NCBI GenBank assembly: GCA_020846005.1
Contig: JADLEQ010000085.1
Span: 124,001 to 188,000 of the forward strand
Direction of reading: 5' to 3'
DNA length: 64,000 bases
Origin: Polyangiaceae bacterium
GTDB lineage: Bacteria > Myxococcota_A > Polyangia > Polyangiales > Polyangiaceae
The notes beneath the pieces were generated by a model, which was not told the origin of the DNA, did not search any database, and worked only from the letters and a program-made list of their open reading frames with translations. Positions 17,694-25,732 of this stretch are shown piece by piece. Both the position numbers and the translations under genes were made by a program. How positions within the stretch are numbered: the stretch's first letter is position 1; each line of letters opens with the position of its first letter.

Positions 17694-19184
17694 ATGGAAA
17701 TCAAGCAACAGCTCCGCCTGTCCCAGCAGCTGGTGATGACGCCCCAGCTGCAGCAGGCCATCCGCCTGTTGCAGCTCTCGCGGACGGAGCTCGTCGAGGA
17801 GGTCCGCAACGAGCTCGACAACAACCCCGTGTTGTCCGAAGACGAGCCCGAGCGCGCGCGCCAGGCGTCGGGAGAGCGCGCCCCGGGCGCGAGCCAGGCC
17901 GCGCTCGACGCCGAGACGCTCTCGCGCCGCTCCACCGACGAGCGCCAGGCGGAGCGCGCGACGCGCGAGGTCGACTGGGAGAAGTTCCTGGAGAACCGCA
18001 CGCTCCAGGGGCCGATGCCCTCGGGGCGCGCGAGCGGCGAAGATCTCCCGCCGATCGAGCAGAACCTCACCCGGCAGATGAGCCTGCCGGAGCACCTCCG
18101 CTGGCAGCTCCAGATGGGCGAGTTCACCGACGTGGAGCGGCGCTTCGGCGAGCTCGTCATCGGCAACCTGGACGACAAGGGCTGGCTCGATCTCGCCGGC
18201 GTCGAGCGCTCCGACGGCACGCGCACGCCCGATCTCACGATTGAGGATCTCGCGGTGGAGGCCGGGCTGCACCCGGACGACGCCCCGCTCGTCCTCGAGA
18301 TGATCCAGCGCTTCGATCCGCTCGGCGTGGCGGCTCGGGATTTGCGCGAGTGCCTGCTGATCCAGGCGCGACACTTCGGCTATCCGGACTACGAGATCGA
18401 GATCATCGATCGGCACCTCCACCACCTGGAGAAGCACAACTACCAGGCCATCGCCCGGGAGATGAAGCTCGATCTCGAGGAGGTCTACGAGGCCGCGAAG
18501 GCCATCCAGAAGCTCGAGAGCCGCCCGGCGCGGAACTTCTCGGACCAGGACGACCGCTCGATCGGCATCACGCCGGACGTCTACGTCGTGAAGGACGACG
18601 ACGAGTTCGTGGTGGTCGACAACGATCGCGGGCTGCAGCGCCTCTTCATCAACGACGGCCTCGCCCGACGCCTGATGTCGGATCCGCACGCCAAGGAGTT
18701 CATCGGCGAGAAATTGCGCAACGCGCAGTGGCTCATCCGCGCCATCGAGCAGCGCCGCAAGACGATCCTTCGCGTAGCGGAGTGCATCGTGGAGAAGCAG
18801 CGCGACTTCTTCGAGCACGGCGTCGCCCACCTGCGGCCGATGATCCTCCGGGACGTGGCCGAGGCCGTCGGGATGCACGAGTCGACCATCTCGCGCGTCA
18901 CGACCAACAAGTACGTCCATACGCCCCAGGGGCTCTTCGAGCTGAAGTACTTCTTCAACTCGAGCATCCGCCGCGTCGCCAACGAAGACATCGCGAGCGA
19001 GAGCGTCAAGCAGGCGATCAAGAAGCTGATCGACGACGAGGACAAGACGAACCCGCTCAGCGATCAGGCCATCGTCGAGGCGCTGGAGAGCGCGGAGGGG
19101 ATCCGCATCGCCCGCCGAACGGTCGCCAAGTACCGCGAGGTGCTCGGCATCCTCGCCTCGTCCCGGCGCAAGCGGGTGTTCTGA
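17694..19184 (+). CDS. rpoN: RNA polymerase sigma-54 factor
   Basis: 496 residues. The N-terminal region I is Gln/Leu-rich (QLRLSQQLVMTPQLQQAIR) and contacts activators. The middle binds core polymerase. The C terminus has a helix-turn-helix (VGMHESTISRVTTNKYVHT) and the RpoN box ARRTVAKYRE at 473-482, which reads the -24 element. It needs AAA+ activators to open promoters. TACACT at 17673-17678 is a possible -10 box. Downstream hpf and ptsN follow the usual rpoN operon order. Confidence 0.97.
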   Translation: MEIKQQLRLSQQLVMTPQLQQAIRLLQLSRTELVEEVRNELDNNPVLSEDEPERARQASGERAPGASQAALDAETLSRRSTDERQAERATREVDWEKFLENRTLQGPMPSGRASGEDLPPIEQNLTRQMSLPEHLRWQLQMGEFTDVERRFGELVIGNLDDKGWLDLAGVERSDGTRTPDLTIEDLAVEAGLHPDDAPLVLEMIQRFDPLGVAARDLRECLLIQARHFGYPDYEIEIIDRHLHHLEKHNYQAIAREMKLDLEEVYEAAKAIQKLESRPARNFSDQDDRSIGITPDVYVVKDDDEFVVVDNDRGLQRLFINDGLARRLMSDPHAKEFIGEKLRNAQWLIRAIEQRRKTILRVAECIVEKQRDFFEHGVAHLRPMILRDVAEAVGMHESTISRVTTNKYVHTPQGLFELKYFFNSSIRRVANEDIASESVKQAIKKLIDDEDKTNPLSDQAIVEALESAEGIRIARRTVAKYREVLGILASSRRKRVF

Positions 19185-19277
19185 GCCCGCCCGTCGCGCG
19201 GGTCGGGCGCGGCCCGGCGAGCGCGGACGGCGTCGGCACCGGGCGGGGGACCGGCCGCCGGCTTCGTCGTCGAACGC

Positions 19278-19307
19278 TTGGCGAACCGGCGACTTCGCAG
19301 TTACGCT
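19278..19307 (+). promoter_or_regulatory. Possible promoter of hpf
   Basis: TTGGCG (19278-19283) and TACGCT (19302-19307) are separated by 18 bases, as in a sigma-70-type promoter, within the 222-base rpoN-hpf gap. The -10 box overlaps GTTACGC (19300-19306), the same heptamer repeated before the sigma-factor gene near 6.6 kb. The leader to hpf would be about 90 bases. Confidence 0.4.
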
Positions 19308-19406
19308 CCCGTTCGTGCCCGGAGGCGTCTCCAGCCGCTCCACGTCGCCGCGACCCCGCGCGGACGGTGCGGCGGGAGCCCGGCCCCGGCAGCCAAGGAG
19401 GCGTTC

Positions 19407-19853
19407 ATGACCGTCCGCATCACCTTCCGCCACCTCGATCCGAGCGACGCCATCAAGGACTACGCTCGGGAGAAGATCGGCAAGCTGCAGAAGTTCCTAC
19501 GGCAGCCGATGTCCGCGAAGGTCACGCTCTCCGTCGACAAGCTCGCTCACCTGGCCGAGGTGCAGATCTCGAGCGGCGGCGAGCACCAGGAGGCGCACGT
19601 CGTCAGTGACGACATGTACGCGTCGATCGACGCGGTCGCCGACAAGCTCGAGCGACAGATCCGCACCCGCAAAGGGGCGGCCGAGGCGAAGAAGCGTCGC
19701 GCGACCCTCCGCAGCTCTCCGGTGGCGTCGCCCGAGCCCCTTGCATCCGCGCGCGAGGTGGGAAAGGGTGCGTCGTCGGCCGGCTCGTCCCGCCCGGCAT
19801 CGAAGAAGAAGACGACGATCCAGGCCTCCGCTCGGCCTCGCGCGAGGGCGTGA
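19407..19853 (+). CDS. hpf: Ribosome hibernation-promoting factor (HPF/YfiA)
   Basis: 148 residues. The first 95 form the beta-alpha-beta-beta-beta-alpha HPF fold: VRITFRHLDPSDAIKDYAREKIGKLQKF, AKVTLSVDKLAHLAEVQI, and SDDMYASIDAVADKLERQIRTRKG. It binds the 30S decoding centre and silences ribosomes in starvation. The C-terminal 50 residues are Ser/Lys-rich and disordered rather than the dimerising domain of long HPF, so it is the short type with a tail. The start has AAGGAG at 19395-19400. Confidence 0.93.
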   Translation: MTVRITFRHLDPSDAIKDYAREKIGKLQKFLRQPMSAKVTLSVDKLAHLAEVQISSGGEHQEAHVVSDDMYASIDAVADKLERQIRTRKGAAEAKKRRATLRSSPVASPEPLASAREVGKGASSAGSSRPASKKKTTIQASARPRARA

Positions 19854-19914
19854 GCCCCCGCTCCGGGGGGCGTCACCGCCCGTCGCGCCGGGCCGCCTCG
19901 AACCACGCTTCACC

Positions 19915-20385
19915 ATGCGACTCACCGAAGTCCTCACCCCCGAGCGCATCGTGATCGACGCCGCGGGCGCCGAGCTGTGCGACAAGGCGTCGGCGCTGCG
20001 GCGGCTGGCGACGCTGCTCGCCGTCCCCGCGCGCGCCGACGAGGGCTCCGTGCACGCCCTGCTGGACGAGCGCGAGCGTGTGCAGAGCACCGGGATCGGC
20101 GACGGGGTGGCGATCCCCCACGCCTTCCTCGACGAGGCCATCGGGCAGTCTGCGGCGCTGCTGCTCTGCCGCCACGGCATCCCGTTCGATGCCATCGACT
20201 CCGCGCCGGTCGGCATCGTGTTCGGGGTGGTGGGGCCGAGGAGCGAGACGGGGGCGCACCTGCGGATGCTCGCGCGCATCTCGAGGTTGCTCCGCAACTC
20301 GGAGACCCGCCGGCGCCTGCTGGCCGCGGTAGATGCATCCGAGGCGTTCCGCCTGGTGGCCGAGCAAGACGAGGCGCTCGGCTGA
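19915..20385 (+). CDS. ptsN: PTS-Ntr EIIA component
   Basis: 156 residues of the EIIA(fru/Ntr) fold. The phosphorylated His is in GVAIPHAF (about residue 66), followed by the conserved LLLCRHGIPFDAIDSAPVGIVF and LARISRLLRN. It receives phosphate from HPr and regulates targets by protein contact rather than by sugar transport. It sits between hpf and hprK, the standard rpoN-linked arrangement. Confidence 0.95.
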   Translation: MRLTEVLTPERIVIDAAGAELCDKASALRRLATLLAVPARADEGSVHALLDERERVQSTGIGDGVAIPHAFLDEAIGQSAALLLCRHGIPFDAIDSAPVGIVFGVVGPRSETGAHLRMLARISRLLRNSETRRRLLAAVDASEAFRLVAEQDEALG

Positions 20386-20414
20386 GGCCGGGCCGCGAAC
20401 CGGAGGCGCGGGGG

Positions 20415-21461
20415 GTGACGACGATCGGACGGGAAGCCCACGAGCAGCAGGGACCGCCGGTCTCGGTTCGGGAGCTCCTCGGGGATCCGGCGCTCGACCT
20501 GTCGCTCTCGTTGCTGGCGGGGGGGGGCGGGCTCGACCGGCGCATCACGCACCCCCGCGTCCAGAAGTCCGGGCTCGCCCTGGTCGGCCACCGCCACGGG
20601 GTCGTACCGACCCGGGTGCAGGTGCTGGGCGAGACCGAGCTCTCGTATGTCGAGTCCCTCGAGCCCGCCCGCCGCGTCGAGGCGGCCCGCGCGCTGTTCT
20701 CGTTCGGCCTCTCCTGCGTCCTCGTCACGCGCGGGGCGTCCCCGGCGGTGGAGCTCGTCGCCGAGGCGGAGGCGACCCAGACGCCGCTGCTCTCCAGCCC
20801 GCACCGCTCCTCGGCGGCGATCAACGCGCTGCACGCGCTGCTCGACGAGCGGCTCGCGCCACGGACGCGCATCCACGGCGTCCTCGTGGACGTGTTCGAG
20901 GTCGGGGTGCTCCTGCTGGGACGGAGCGGGATCGGCAAGAGCGAGTGCGCGCTCGAGCTGGTGATGCGCGGGCATCGCCTCGTGGCGGACGACGCGATCG
21001 AGGTGGACTACCGCCCGCCCGGGATGGTGTTCGGGCAGGCGCCGCCGGTGCTCCGTCACCTGATCGAGGTGCGAGGGCTCGGGATCCTCGACATCAAAGA
21101 CCTGTACGGCGTGACGGCGATCCGCGACCGGAAGCGCATCGACATCGTCGTGGAGCTCGAGCTCGAGAAGCCCGACTCGGAGATCGATCGCCTCGGACTC
21201 GACGACCGCCGTAAGCCGGTCCTCGGCGTACCCGTACGCGCGGTCACGCTGCCCGTCCGCTCCGGGCGCAATATGAGCAGCATCATCGAGATCGCCGCCC
21301 GCAACGAGCTGCTCCGCCAGGCGGGGCGCAACGCCGGGCGCGATCTGGTCCAGGCCGTGGACCGCGTGGCGCAGGGCGCGCCTGCGGGCTTGGCGCCGCG
21401 GGTGGCCTCGCCGAACGAGAGCGCGCTGCCCCCGCCCGCAAGCGCGAGGCCCCGCCGATGA
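20415..21461 (+). CDS. hprK: HPr kinase/phosphorylase
   Basis: 348 residues from a GTG. The N-terminal domain (1-145) is followed by Walker A GRSGIGKS (169-176), catalytic HRLVADDAIEV and the family signature GLGILDIKDLYG, then the C-terminal ARNELLRQAGRNA region. It phosphorylates or dephosphorylates the regulatory Ser of HPr according to ATP, Pi and PPi. The last 30 residues are a Pro/Arg-rich extension. It overlaps rapZ by 4 bases. Confidence 0.95.
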   Translation: MTTIGREAHEQQGPPVSVRELLGDPALDLSLSLLAGGGGLDRRITHPRVQKSGLALVGHRHGVVPTRVQVLGETELSYVESLEPARRVEAARALFSFGLSCVLVTRGASPAVELVAEAEATQTPLLSSPHRSSAAINALHALLDERLAPRTRIHGVLVDVFEVGVLLLGRSGIGKSECALELVMRGHRLVADDAIEVDYRPPGMVFGQAPPVLRHLIEVRGLGILDIKDLYGVTAIRDRKRIDIVVELELEKPDSEIDRLGLDDRRKPVLGVPVRAVTLPVRSGRNMSSIIEIAARNELLRQAGRNAGRDLVQAVDRVAQGAPAGLAPRVASPNESALPPPASARPRR

Positions 21462-22399
21462 CGACCAGCACCGTGGTCGTGGTGACGGGCCTGTCCGGCG
21501 CGGGCAAGTCGACCGCGCTCCACGCGCTGGAGGATCTGGGCTTCTACTGTGTCGACAACCTCCCGACGCCGGTGGTCGCGCAGGCCGTCGAGGCTTGCGA
21601 GCGCGGTGGGGTGCAGCGCCTCGCGCTCGGCATCGACGTGCGCGTCGGGACGTTCCTCGACGAGGTGAAGGCGACGGTCGACGAGCTCGGCGCGCGCGGC
21701 GCGCGCGAGGTGGTCGTGCTCTTCCTCGACGCCAGCGACGAGGCGCTCCTGCGTCGCTTCTCCAGCACCCGGCGCCCGCACCCGCTCTCCACCCTGTCCG
21801 CGCCGGGCGCCGAGGCCGCGGCGGTCGCGGTGCTGGACGGCATCCACGCGGAGCGGGAGCGCCTGGCGTCGCTCCGCGCCCGCGCCTCGCTCATCGTGGA
21901 CACGACGGCGCTCAGCGTGCACGAGCTGCGGGCGCGGGTGGTCGCGCGCTTCGGTCCGGCCGGGGGGCGAGCGCCCAGGATGCGAGTGCGCCTGGTCTCG
22001 TTCGGCTTCAAGTACGGCGCGCCCGTCGACGCCGACATGCTCCTCGATGTCCGGTTCCTGCAAAACCCGTACTTCGTCCCCGAGCTGACGGCCCTGCCCG
22101 GGACGGACGCGCGCGTCCGCGACTACGTCCTCGCCCAGGCGGACACCGGCGAGCTGGTCGAGCACGCGATCGGGCTCCTGCGCTTCTGCCTGCCGCGGTA
22201 CGAGGCCGAGGGGAAGAGCTACCTGACGATCGGCATCGGCTGCACGGGCGGCCGGCATCGCTCGGTGGCGCTGGCCGAGCACTTTCGCGCGCTCCTGGCT
22301 GCCCCCGGCGGCCCCCACTTCGACGTGGTGCACCGGGATGTCGAGCGCTCGGCCGGGGACGGCCGGCCGAGCGAGCCCGGCGCCGCGCGGGGTTCATGA
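21458..22399 (+). CDS. rapZ: RapZ/YvcJ family nucleotide-binding protein
   Basis: 313 residues. The P-loop is GLSGAGKS (11-18). FYCVDNLPTPVV, FLDASDEALLRRFSSTRRPHPL, the FGFKYG motif and IGIGCTGGRHRSV are family hallmarks. Enterobacterial RapZ is an RNA-binding adaptor controlling GlmS; the role here is inferred only from homology and from the rpoN/PTS setting. It starts with the hprK stop (ATGA overlap). Confidence 0.95.
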   Translation: MTTSTVVVVTGLSGAGKSTALHALEDLGFYCVDNLPTPVVAQAVEACERGGVQRLALGIDVRVGTFLDEVKATVDELGARGAREVVVLFLDASDEALLRRFSSTRRPHPLSTLSAPGAEAAAVAVLDGIHAERERLASLRARASLIVDTTALSVHELRARVVARFGPAGGRAPRMRVRLVSFGFKYGAPVDADMLLDVRFLQNPYFVPELTALPGTDARVRDYVLAQADTGELVEHAIGLLRFCLPRYEAEGKSYLTIGIGCTGGRHRSVALAEHFRALLAAPGGPHFDVVHRDVERSAGDGRPSEPGAARGS

Positions 22400-22417
22400 T
22401 ATCATCTGCGGGAGGCC

Positions 22418-22693
22418 ATGGGCACCGCGCGTGGGAGCTTCGAGGTCGTCAACCGACTCGGCCTGCACGCGCGCGCCGCGACCAAGCTGGTCCAGCTCGC
22501 GTCGCGGTTCCCGTGTGACATCGTGGTGCGCCGCGACGGCCAGGCGGCGAACGCCAAGAGCGTGATGGGGGTCCTGCTGCTCTGCGGGTCGAAGGGCACG
22601 GTGCTGGAGATCGAGGCGAACGGCGACGAGGCAGAGGAGGCGATCGCCTCGCTGGGCGAGCTGATGGCGGCGCGTTTCGGGGAGCCGGACTGA
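22418..22693 (+). CDS. ptsH: HPr phosphocarrier protein
   Basis: 91 residues. His17 in RLGLHARAA is the PEP-dependent site and Ser48 in AKSVMGVL is the HprK site. It passes phosphate from PtsI to PtsN. A GGGAGG ribosome-binding site precedes the ATG. A perfect palindrome, ATGATATCAT (22396-22405), spans the rapZ stop and contains a TATCAT -10-like hexamer, so a separate promoter is possible. Confidence 0.96.
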   Translation: MGTARGSFEVVNRLGLHARAATKLVQLASRFPCDIVVRRDGQAANAKSVMGVLLLCGSKGTVLEIEANGDEAEEAIASLGELMAARFGEPD

Positions 22694-22697
22694 GGCG

Positions 22698-24473
22698 ATG
22701 GTGTCGAGCCCTTCCGAGGCGCCTTCCATCGTCCTCCATGGCCTCGCGGGGTCCGCTGGCCTCGCGTACGCGAGCGTCCACGTCGTCGACACCCGCCGTC
22801 CGGCGGTCGTGCACCGGCGCGTCCAGCCGGAGCAAGAGGACGAAGAGCTCGATCGCTACGACCTCGCCGTGGCGTCGGCCGCGCGCGGGCTGCTCGAGGT
22901 CGCGGAGCGGGTCCGGTCCTCGCCGGCCCGGGTCGAGGCGTCGATCCTCGAGGCGTATGTCCTGATGGTGAAGGACGAGACGCTGAGACAGCGAGTGGCC
23001 GCGCTCGTGCGGGACGAACGCATGGGCGTCGAGTGGGCGCTGGAGCGCGCCATCGACGCGATGGCCTCGGCGCTGGCGGGGGCCGGGGACTCGTACCTCG
23101 CCGAGCGGTCGCACGACCTGCGGTTCGTGGGCGAGCGGCTCCAGCGCGCGCTCTCGGGGCGACCGCGCGGGGCGATGGCGTCGCTCACCGGTGAGCCCGT
23201 CATCATCGTCGCCCACGACCTCTCCCCGGCCGAGACGGCGGGCTTCACGCGCGAGCGGGTGGCCGCGCTCGTGACCGAGGTCGGCACGCGGACGAGCCAC
23301 ACGGCGATCCTCGCACGGGCGCTCCACATCCCGGCCGTGGTCGGGGTAGCGGACGTGCTGGCTCACGTCGCCGAGGGCGACCGGATCCTGGTCGACGGTC
23401 TGCGGGGGCGCGTCGTCGTGCGGCCGGACACCGAGCTGCTGGCCGACGCCGGCGCCCGAGCCGAGCGGCACGAGGCGCTGGAGCGCGGGCGGCGGGCCGG
23501 GCGCGGCCGCTCGCCGACGACGCGATGCGGGCGGAGCGTGGCGCTCCGCGCGAACCTCGAGCTCCCGAGCGAAGCTCGCGAGGCCGCGGAGGTGGGAGCG
23601 CAGGGCGTGGGGCTCTACCGAACGGAGTTCCTCTACGTCGACCGCGTCGAGGCGCCCTCGGAGCAGGAACAGTACGAGACGTACCGCGGTGTGCTCGAGT
23701 CGTTCCACCCCCATCCGGTCACGCTCCGGACGTTCGATCTCGGGAGCGACAAGGCGTCTCCCGCGTTCGGCGCAGCGCCCGAGGCGAACCCGGCGCTCGG
23801 GGTGCGCGGCGTGCGGCTGGCGCTCGCCCGGCCCGAGCTGCTGCTGGCACAGCTCCGCGCGATCCTGCGGGCGGCGGTGCACGGCACGGCGCGCATCATG
23901 ATCCCGATGGTGGCGACGCTCGGCGAGGTGGCCCAGGTGAAGGCGCTGGTGGAGCTCGCCGCGGGCGAGCTCCGCGAGCGGCGAGAGCCGTTCCCGGAGG
24001 CGGTGCCGCTCGGCGTCATGATTGAGGTGCCATCGGCGGCGCTGCTCGCCGACGCGCTGGCGCGCGAGGCGGAGTTCTTCAGCATCGGGACCAACGATCT
24101 CGTCCAGTACACGCTCGGCGTCGACCGAGCGAGCGCCGCGCTGGCGCGGCTCGGGAGCTACTGGGATCCTGCAGTCCTGCGCCTGGTGCGGGGGGTCGTC
24201 GCGGCGGCCGGCGCGAGGCGGCGTCCGCTCGCGCTCTGTGGTGCGATGGCGAGCGACCCGCTGTCCGCGGTCCTGCTCGTCGGGATGGGCGTGTGCGATC
24301 TGAGCATGGAGCCCTCGGCGCTCCCTCACGTCGCCGAGGCGCTCTCGCGGGTCACGCTGGCCGAGGCCGAGGAGGTCGCGCGGGCGATCGAGGGCGCGAC
24401 GGAGTCGCGCGAGGTGGAGCAGATCCTGCGCGCGAGGCTGGAGTCGCGCCTCGGGGACCTGCTCGAGGGCTAG
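22698..24473 (+). CDS. ptsI: PTS enzyme I (PEP-protein phosphotransferase)
   Basis: 591 residues with no GAF domain, so EI rather than PtsP. The phosphorylated His201 is in GTRTSHTAILARA. The PEP-binding barrel has GLYRTEFLY, MIPMVATLGE, MIEVP and FFSIGTNDLVQYTLGVDRA. The acid-base Cys514 is in LCGAMASD; EI proteins usually have CGE, and here the Glu is Ala. There are four bases between ptsH and this gene. No EIIB/EIIC sugar permease is present, consistent with a regulatory phosphorelay. Confidence 0.95.
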   Translation: MVSSPSEAPSIVLHGLAGSAGLAYASVHVVDTRRPAVVHRRVQPEQEDEELDRYDLAVASAARGLLEVAERVRSSPARVEASILEAYVLMVKDETLRQRVAALVRDERMGVEWALERAIDAMASALAGAGDSYLAERSHDLRFVGERLQRALSGRPRGAMASLTGEPVIIVAHDLSPAETAGFTRERVAALVTEVGTRTSHTAILARALHIPAVVGVADVLAHVAEGDRILVDGLRGRVVVRPDTELLADAGARAERHEALERGRRAGRGRSPTTRCGRSVALRANLELPSEAREAAEVGAQGVGLYRTEFLYVDRVEAPSEQEQYETYRGVLESFHPHPVTLRTFDLGSDKASPAFGAAPEANPALGVRGVRLALARPELLLAQLRAILRAAVHGTARIMIPMVATLGEVAQVKALVELAAGELRERREPFPEAVPLGVMIEVPSAALLADALAREAEFFSIGTNDLVQYTLGVDRASAALARLGSYWDPAVLRLVRGVVAAAGARRRPLALCGAMASDPLSAVLLVGMGVCDLSMEPSALPHVAEALSRVTLAEAEEVARAIEGATESREVEQILRARLESRLGDLLEG

Positions 24474-24534
24474 CCCGCCGGCGGGCCCGCGCGTCCGTGG
24501 GCGCCCAGGTCGAGCGCGGGGCCGCCGGGCGCCC
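24473..24534. terminator. Two GC hairpins after ptsI
   Basis: A perfect palindrome, GCCCGCCGGCGGGC (24473-24486), overlaps the ptsI stop codon. A second stem pairs GGGCGCCC at 24499-24506 with the same palindromic octamer at 24527-24534. There is no U-tract, so these may be Rho-type or attenuating structures. They mark the end of the rpoN-PTS block. Confidence 0.35.
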
Positions 24535-24608
24535 GGCCCGCGGGGGCTGGGGCCGACTCCGGCGGCGCACTGGCCTGCACCCGGGGAGTCGAGTATCAGC
24601 GCCCGCCC

Positions 24609-25652
24609 ATGCACGTTCTCGTCGCCGGCGGGGCCGGCTACCTCGGCTCCACGCTCGTCCCGCACCTGCTCGCCTCGGGTCACCAGGTGACGGTGCTGGA
24701 TCGCTTCTTCTTCGGCGAGGAGCCGCTGGCCGCGGCCCGCGCGCGGCACGGGGCGCGCCTGCGCCTCCTGCGGGCCGACCTGCGGGACGTGCCGAGCGGC
24801 GCGTTCGAGGGGGTAGACGCCCTGGTGGATCTGGCAGGGATCTCGAACGACCCTGCGTGCGAGCTCGACCCGGGCCTCACGCGCGCGATCAACCTCGAGG
24901 CGTGCCTCGCCACGGCGCGCGCCGCGGCGGAGGCGGGCGTCCAGCGCATCGCGTTCGCGTCGTCCTGCAGCGTGTACGGCCACGGCGAGAGCACCTCGCT
25001 CACGGAGGAGAGCGGCCTCGCGCCCGTGTCGCTCTACGCGCACTGCAAGGCCGACGCGGAACGCGGGCTGTTCGCGCTCGGGGCCGAGCGCGGGCTGCCG
25101 GTGACGGCGCTCCGCCTCGCGACGGTCTTCGGGCTCTCCGGGAGGACTCGGCTCGACGTCGCGATCAACGTGATGACGAAGAACGCCTGGGTGGACCGCA
25201 AGATCACCGTCGAGGGCGGGGGCCGCCAGTGGCGTCCGTTCGTCCACGTGCGCGACGTGGCCGAGGCGTTCCGCAGGGTGCTCGAGGCCCCCGCCGCGGT
25301 GGCGGGGGGACAGGTGCTCAACGTCGGTTCGGACGCGAACAACACCCGGATCGTGAACCTCGCGTACCGGATCCGGGACCAGGTACCGGGCACCGAGATC
25401 GTGATGGCGGGCACCGATCCGGACCGCCGGGACTACAACGTCGGCTTCGCCAAGATCGGTCGAACGCTCGGCTGGACGCCCCCCACGTCGATCGACGAGG
25501 GCATCGCCGAGGTCCTCGCCGGCCTGCGGGAGGGGCGCCTCGATCCCGCGGATCGTCGCTGCTACACGCTCAAGCACTACCTCTTCCTCGCCGAGGTCGA
25601 GCGGGCCTACGCCGAGGTCGCGCTCGACGGCCGCATCCTCGCGCGGCCGTGA
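24609..25652 (+). CDS. NAD-dependent epimerase/dehydratase (extended SDR)
   Basis: 347 residues. The Rossmann motif GGAGYLGS is at 7-14, followed by ADLRD, DLAGISNDP and the catalytic SSCSVYG with YAHCK (Tyr-x3-Lys). The C-terminal substrate domain has RPFVHVRDVAEAF and NVGSDANNTRI. It probably acts on a nucleotide sugar (4-epimerisation or dehydration). It begins a run of glycan-type genes. A TATCAG hexamer lies 9 bases before the ATG. Confidence 0.88.
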   Translation: MHVLVAGGAGYLGSTLVPHLLASGHQVTVLDRFFFGEEPLAAARARHGARLRLLRADLRDVPSGAFEGVDALVDLAGISNDPACELDPGLTRAINLEACLATARAAAEAGVQRIAFASSCSVYGHGESTSLTEESGLAPVSLYAHCKADAERGLFALGAERGLPVTALRLATVFGLSGRTRLDVAINVMTKNAWVDRKITVEGGGRQWRPFVHVRDVAEAFRRVLEAPAAVAGGQVLNVGSDANNTRIVNLAYRIRDQVPGTEIVMAGTDPDRRDYNVGFAKIGRTLGWTPPTSIDEGIAEVLAGLREGRLDPADRRCYTLKHYLFLAEVERAYAEVALDGRILARP

Positions 25653-25732
25653 ACGGCGCAGGCGCCCCGCGAGCGGCCCGCAGGCCCGGCTCGCCGGTTG
25701 GCCCGCGCCGCGGCGTGCGCTATCGGCGCGGG

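Noticed and set aside
22396-22405. ATGATATCAT palindrome at the end of rapZ as an operator
   Set aside because: It overlaps the rapZ stop codon, is short, and is seen once; noted only as a possible -10 box for ptsH.
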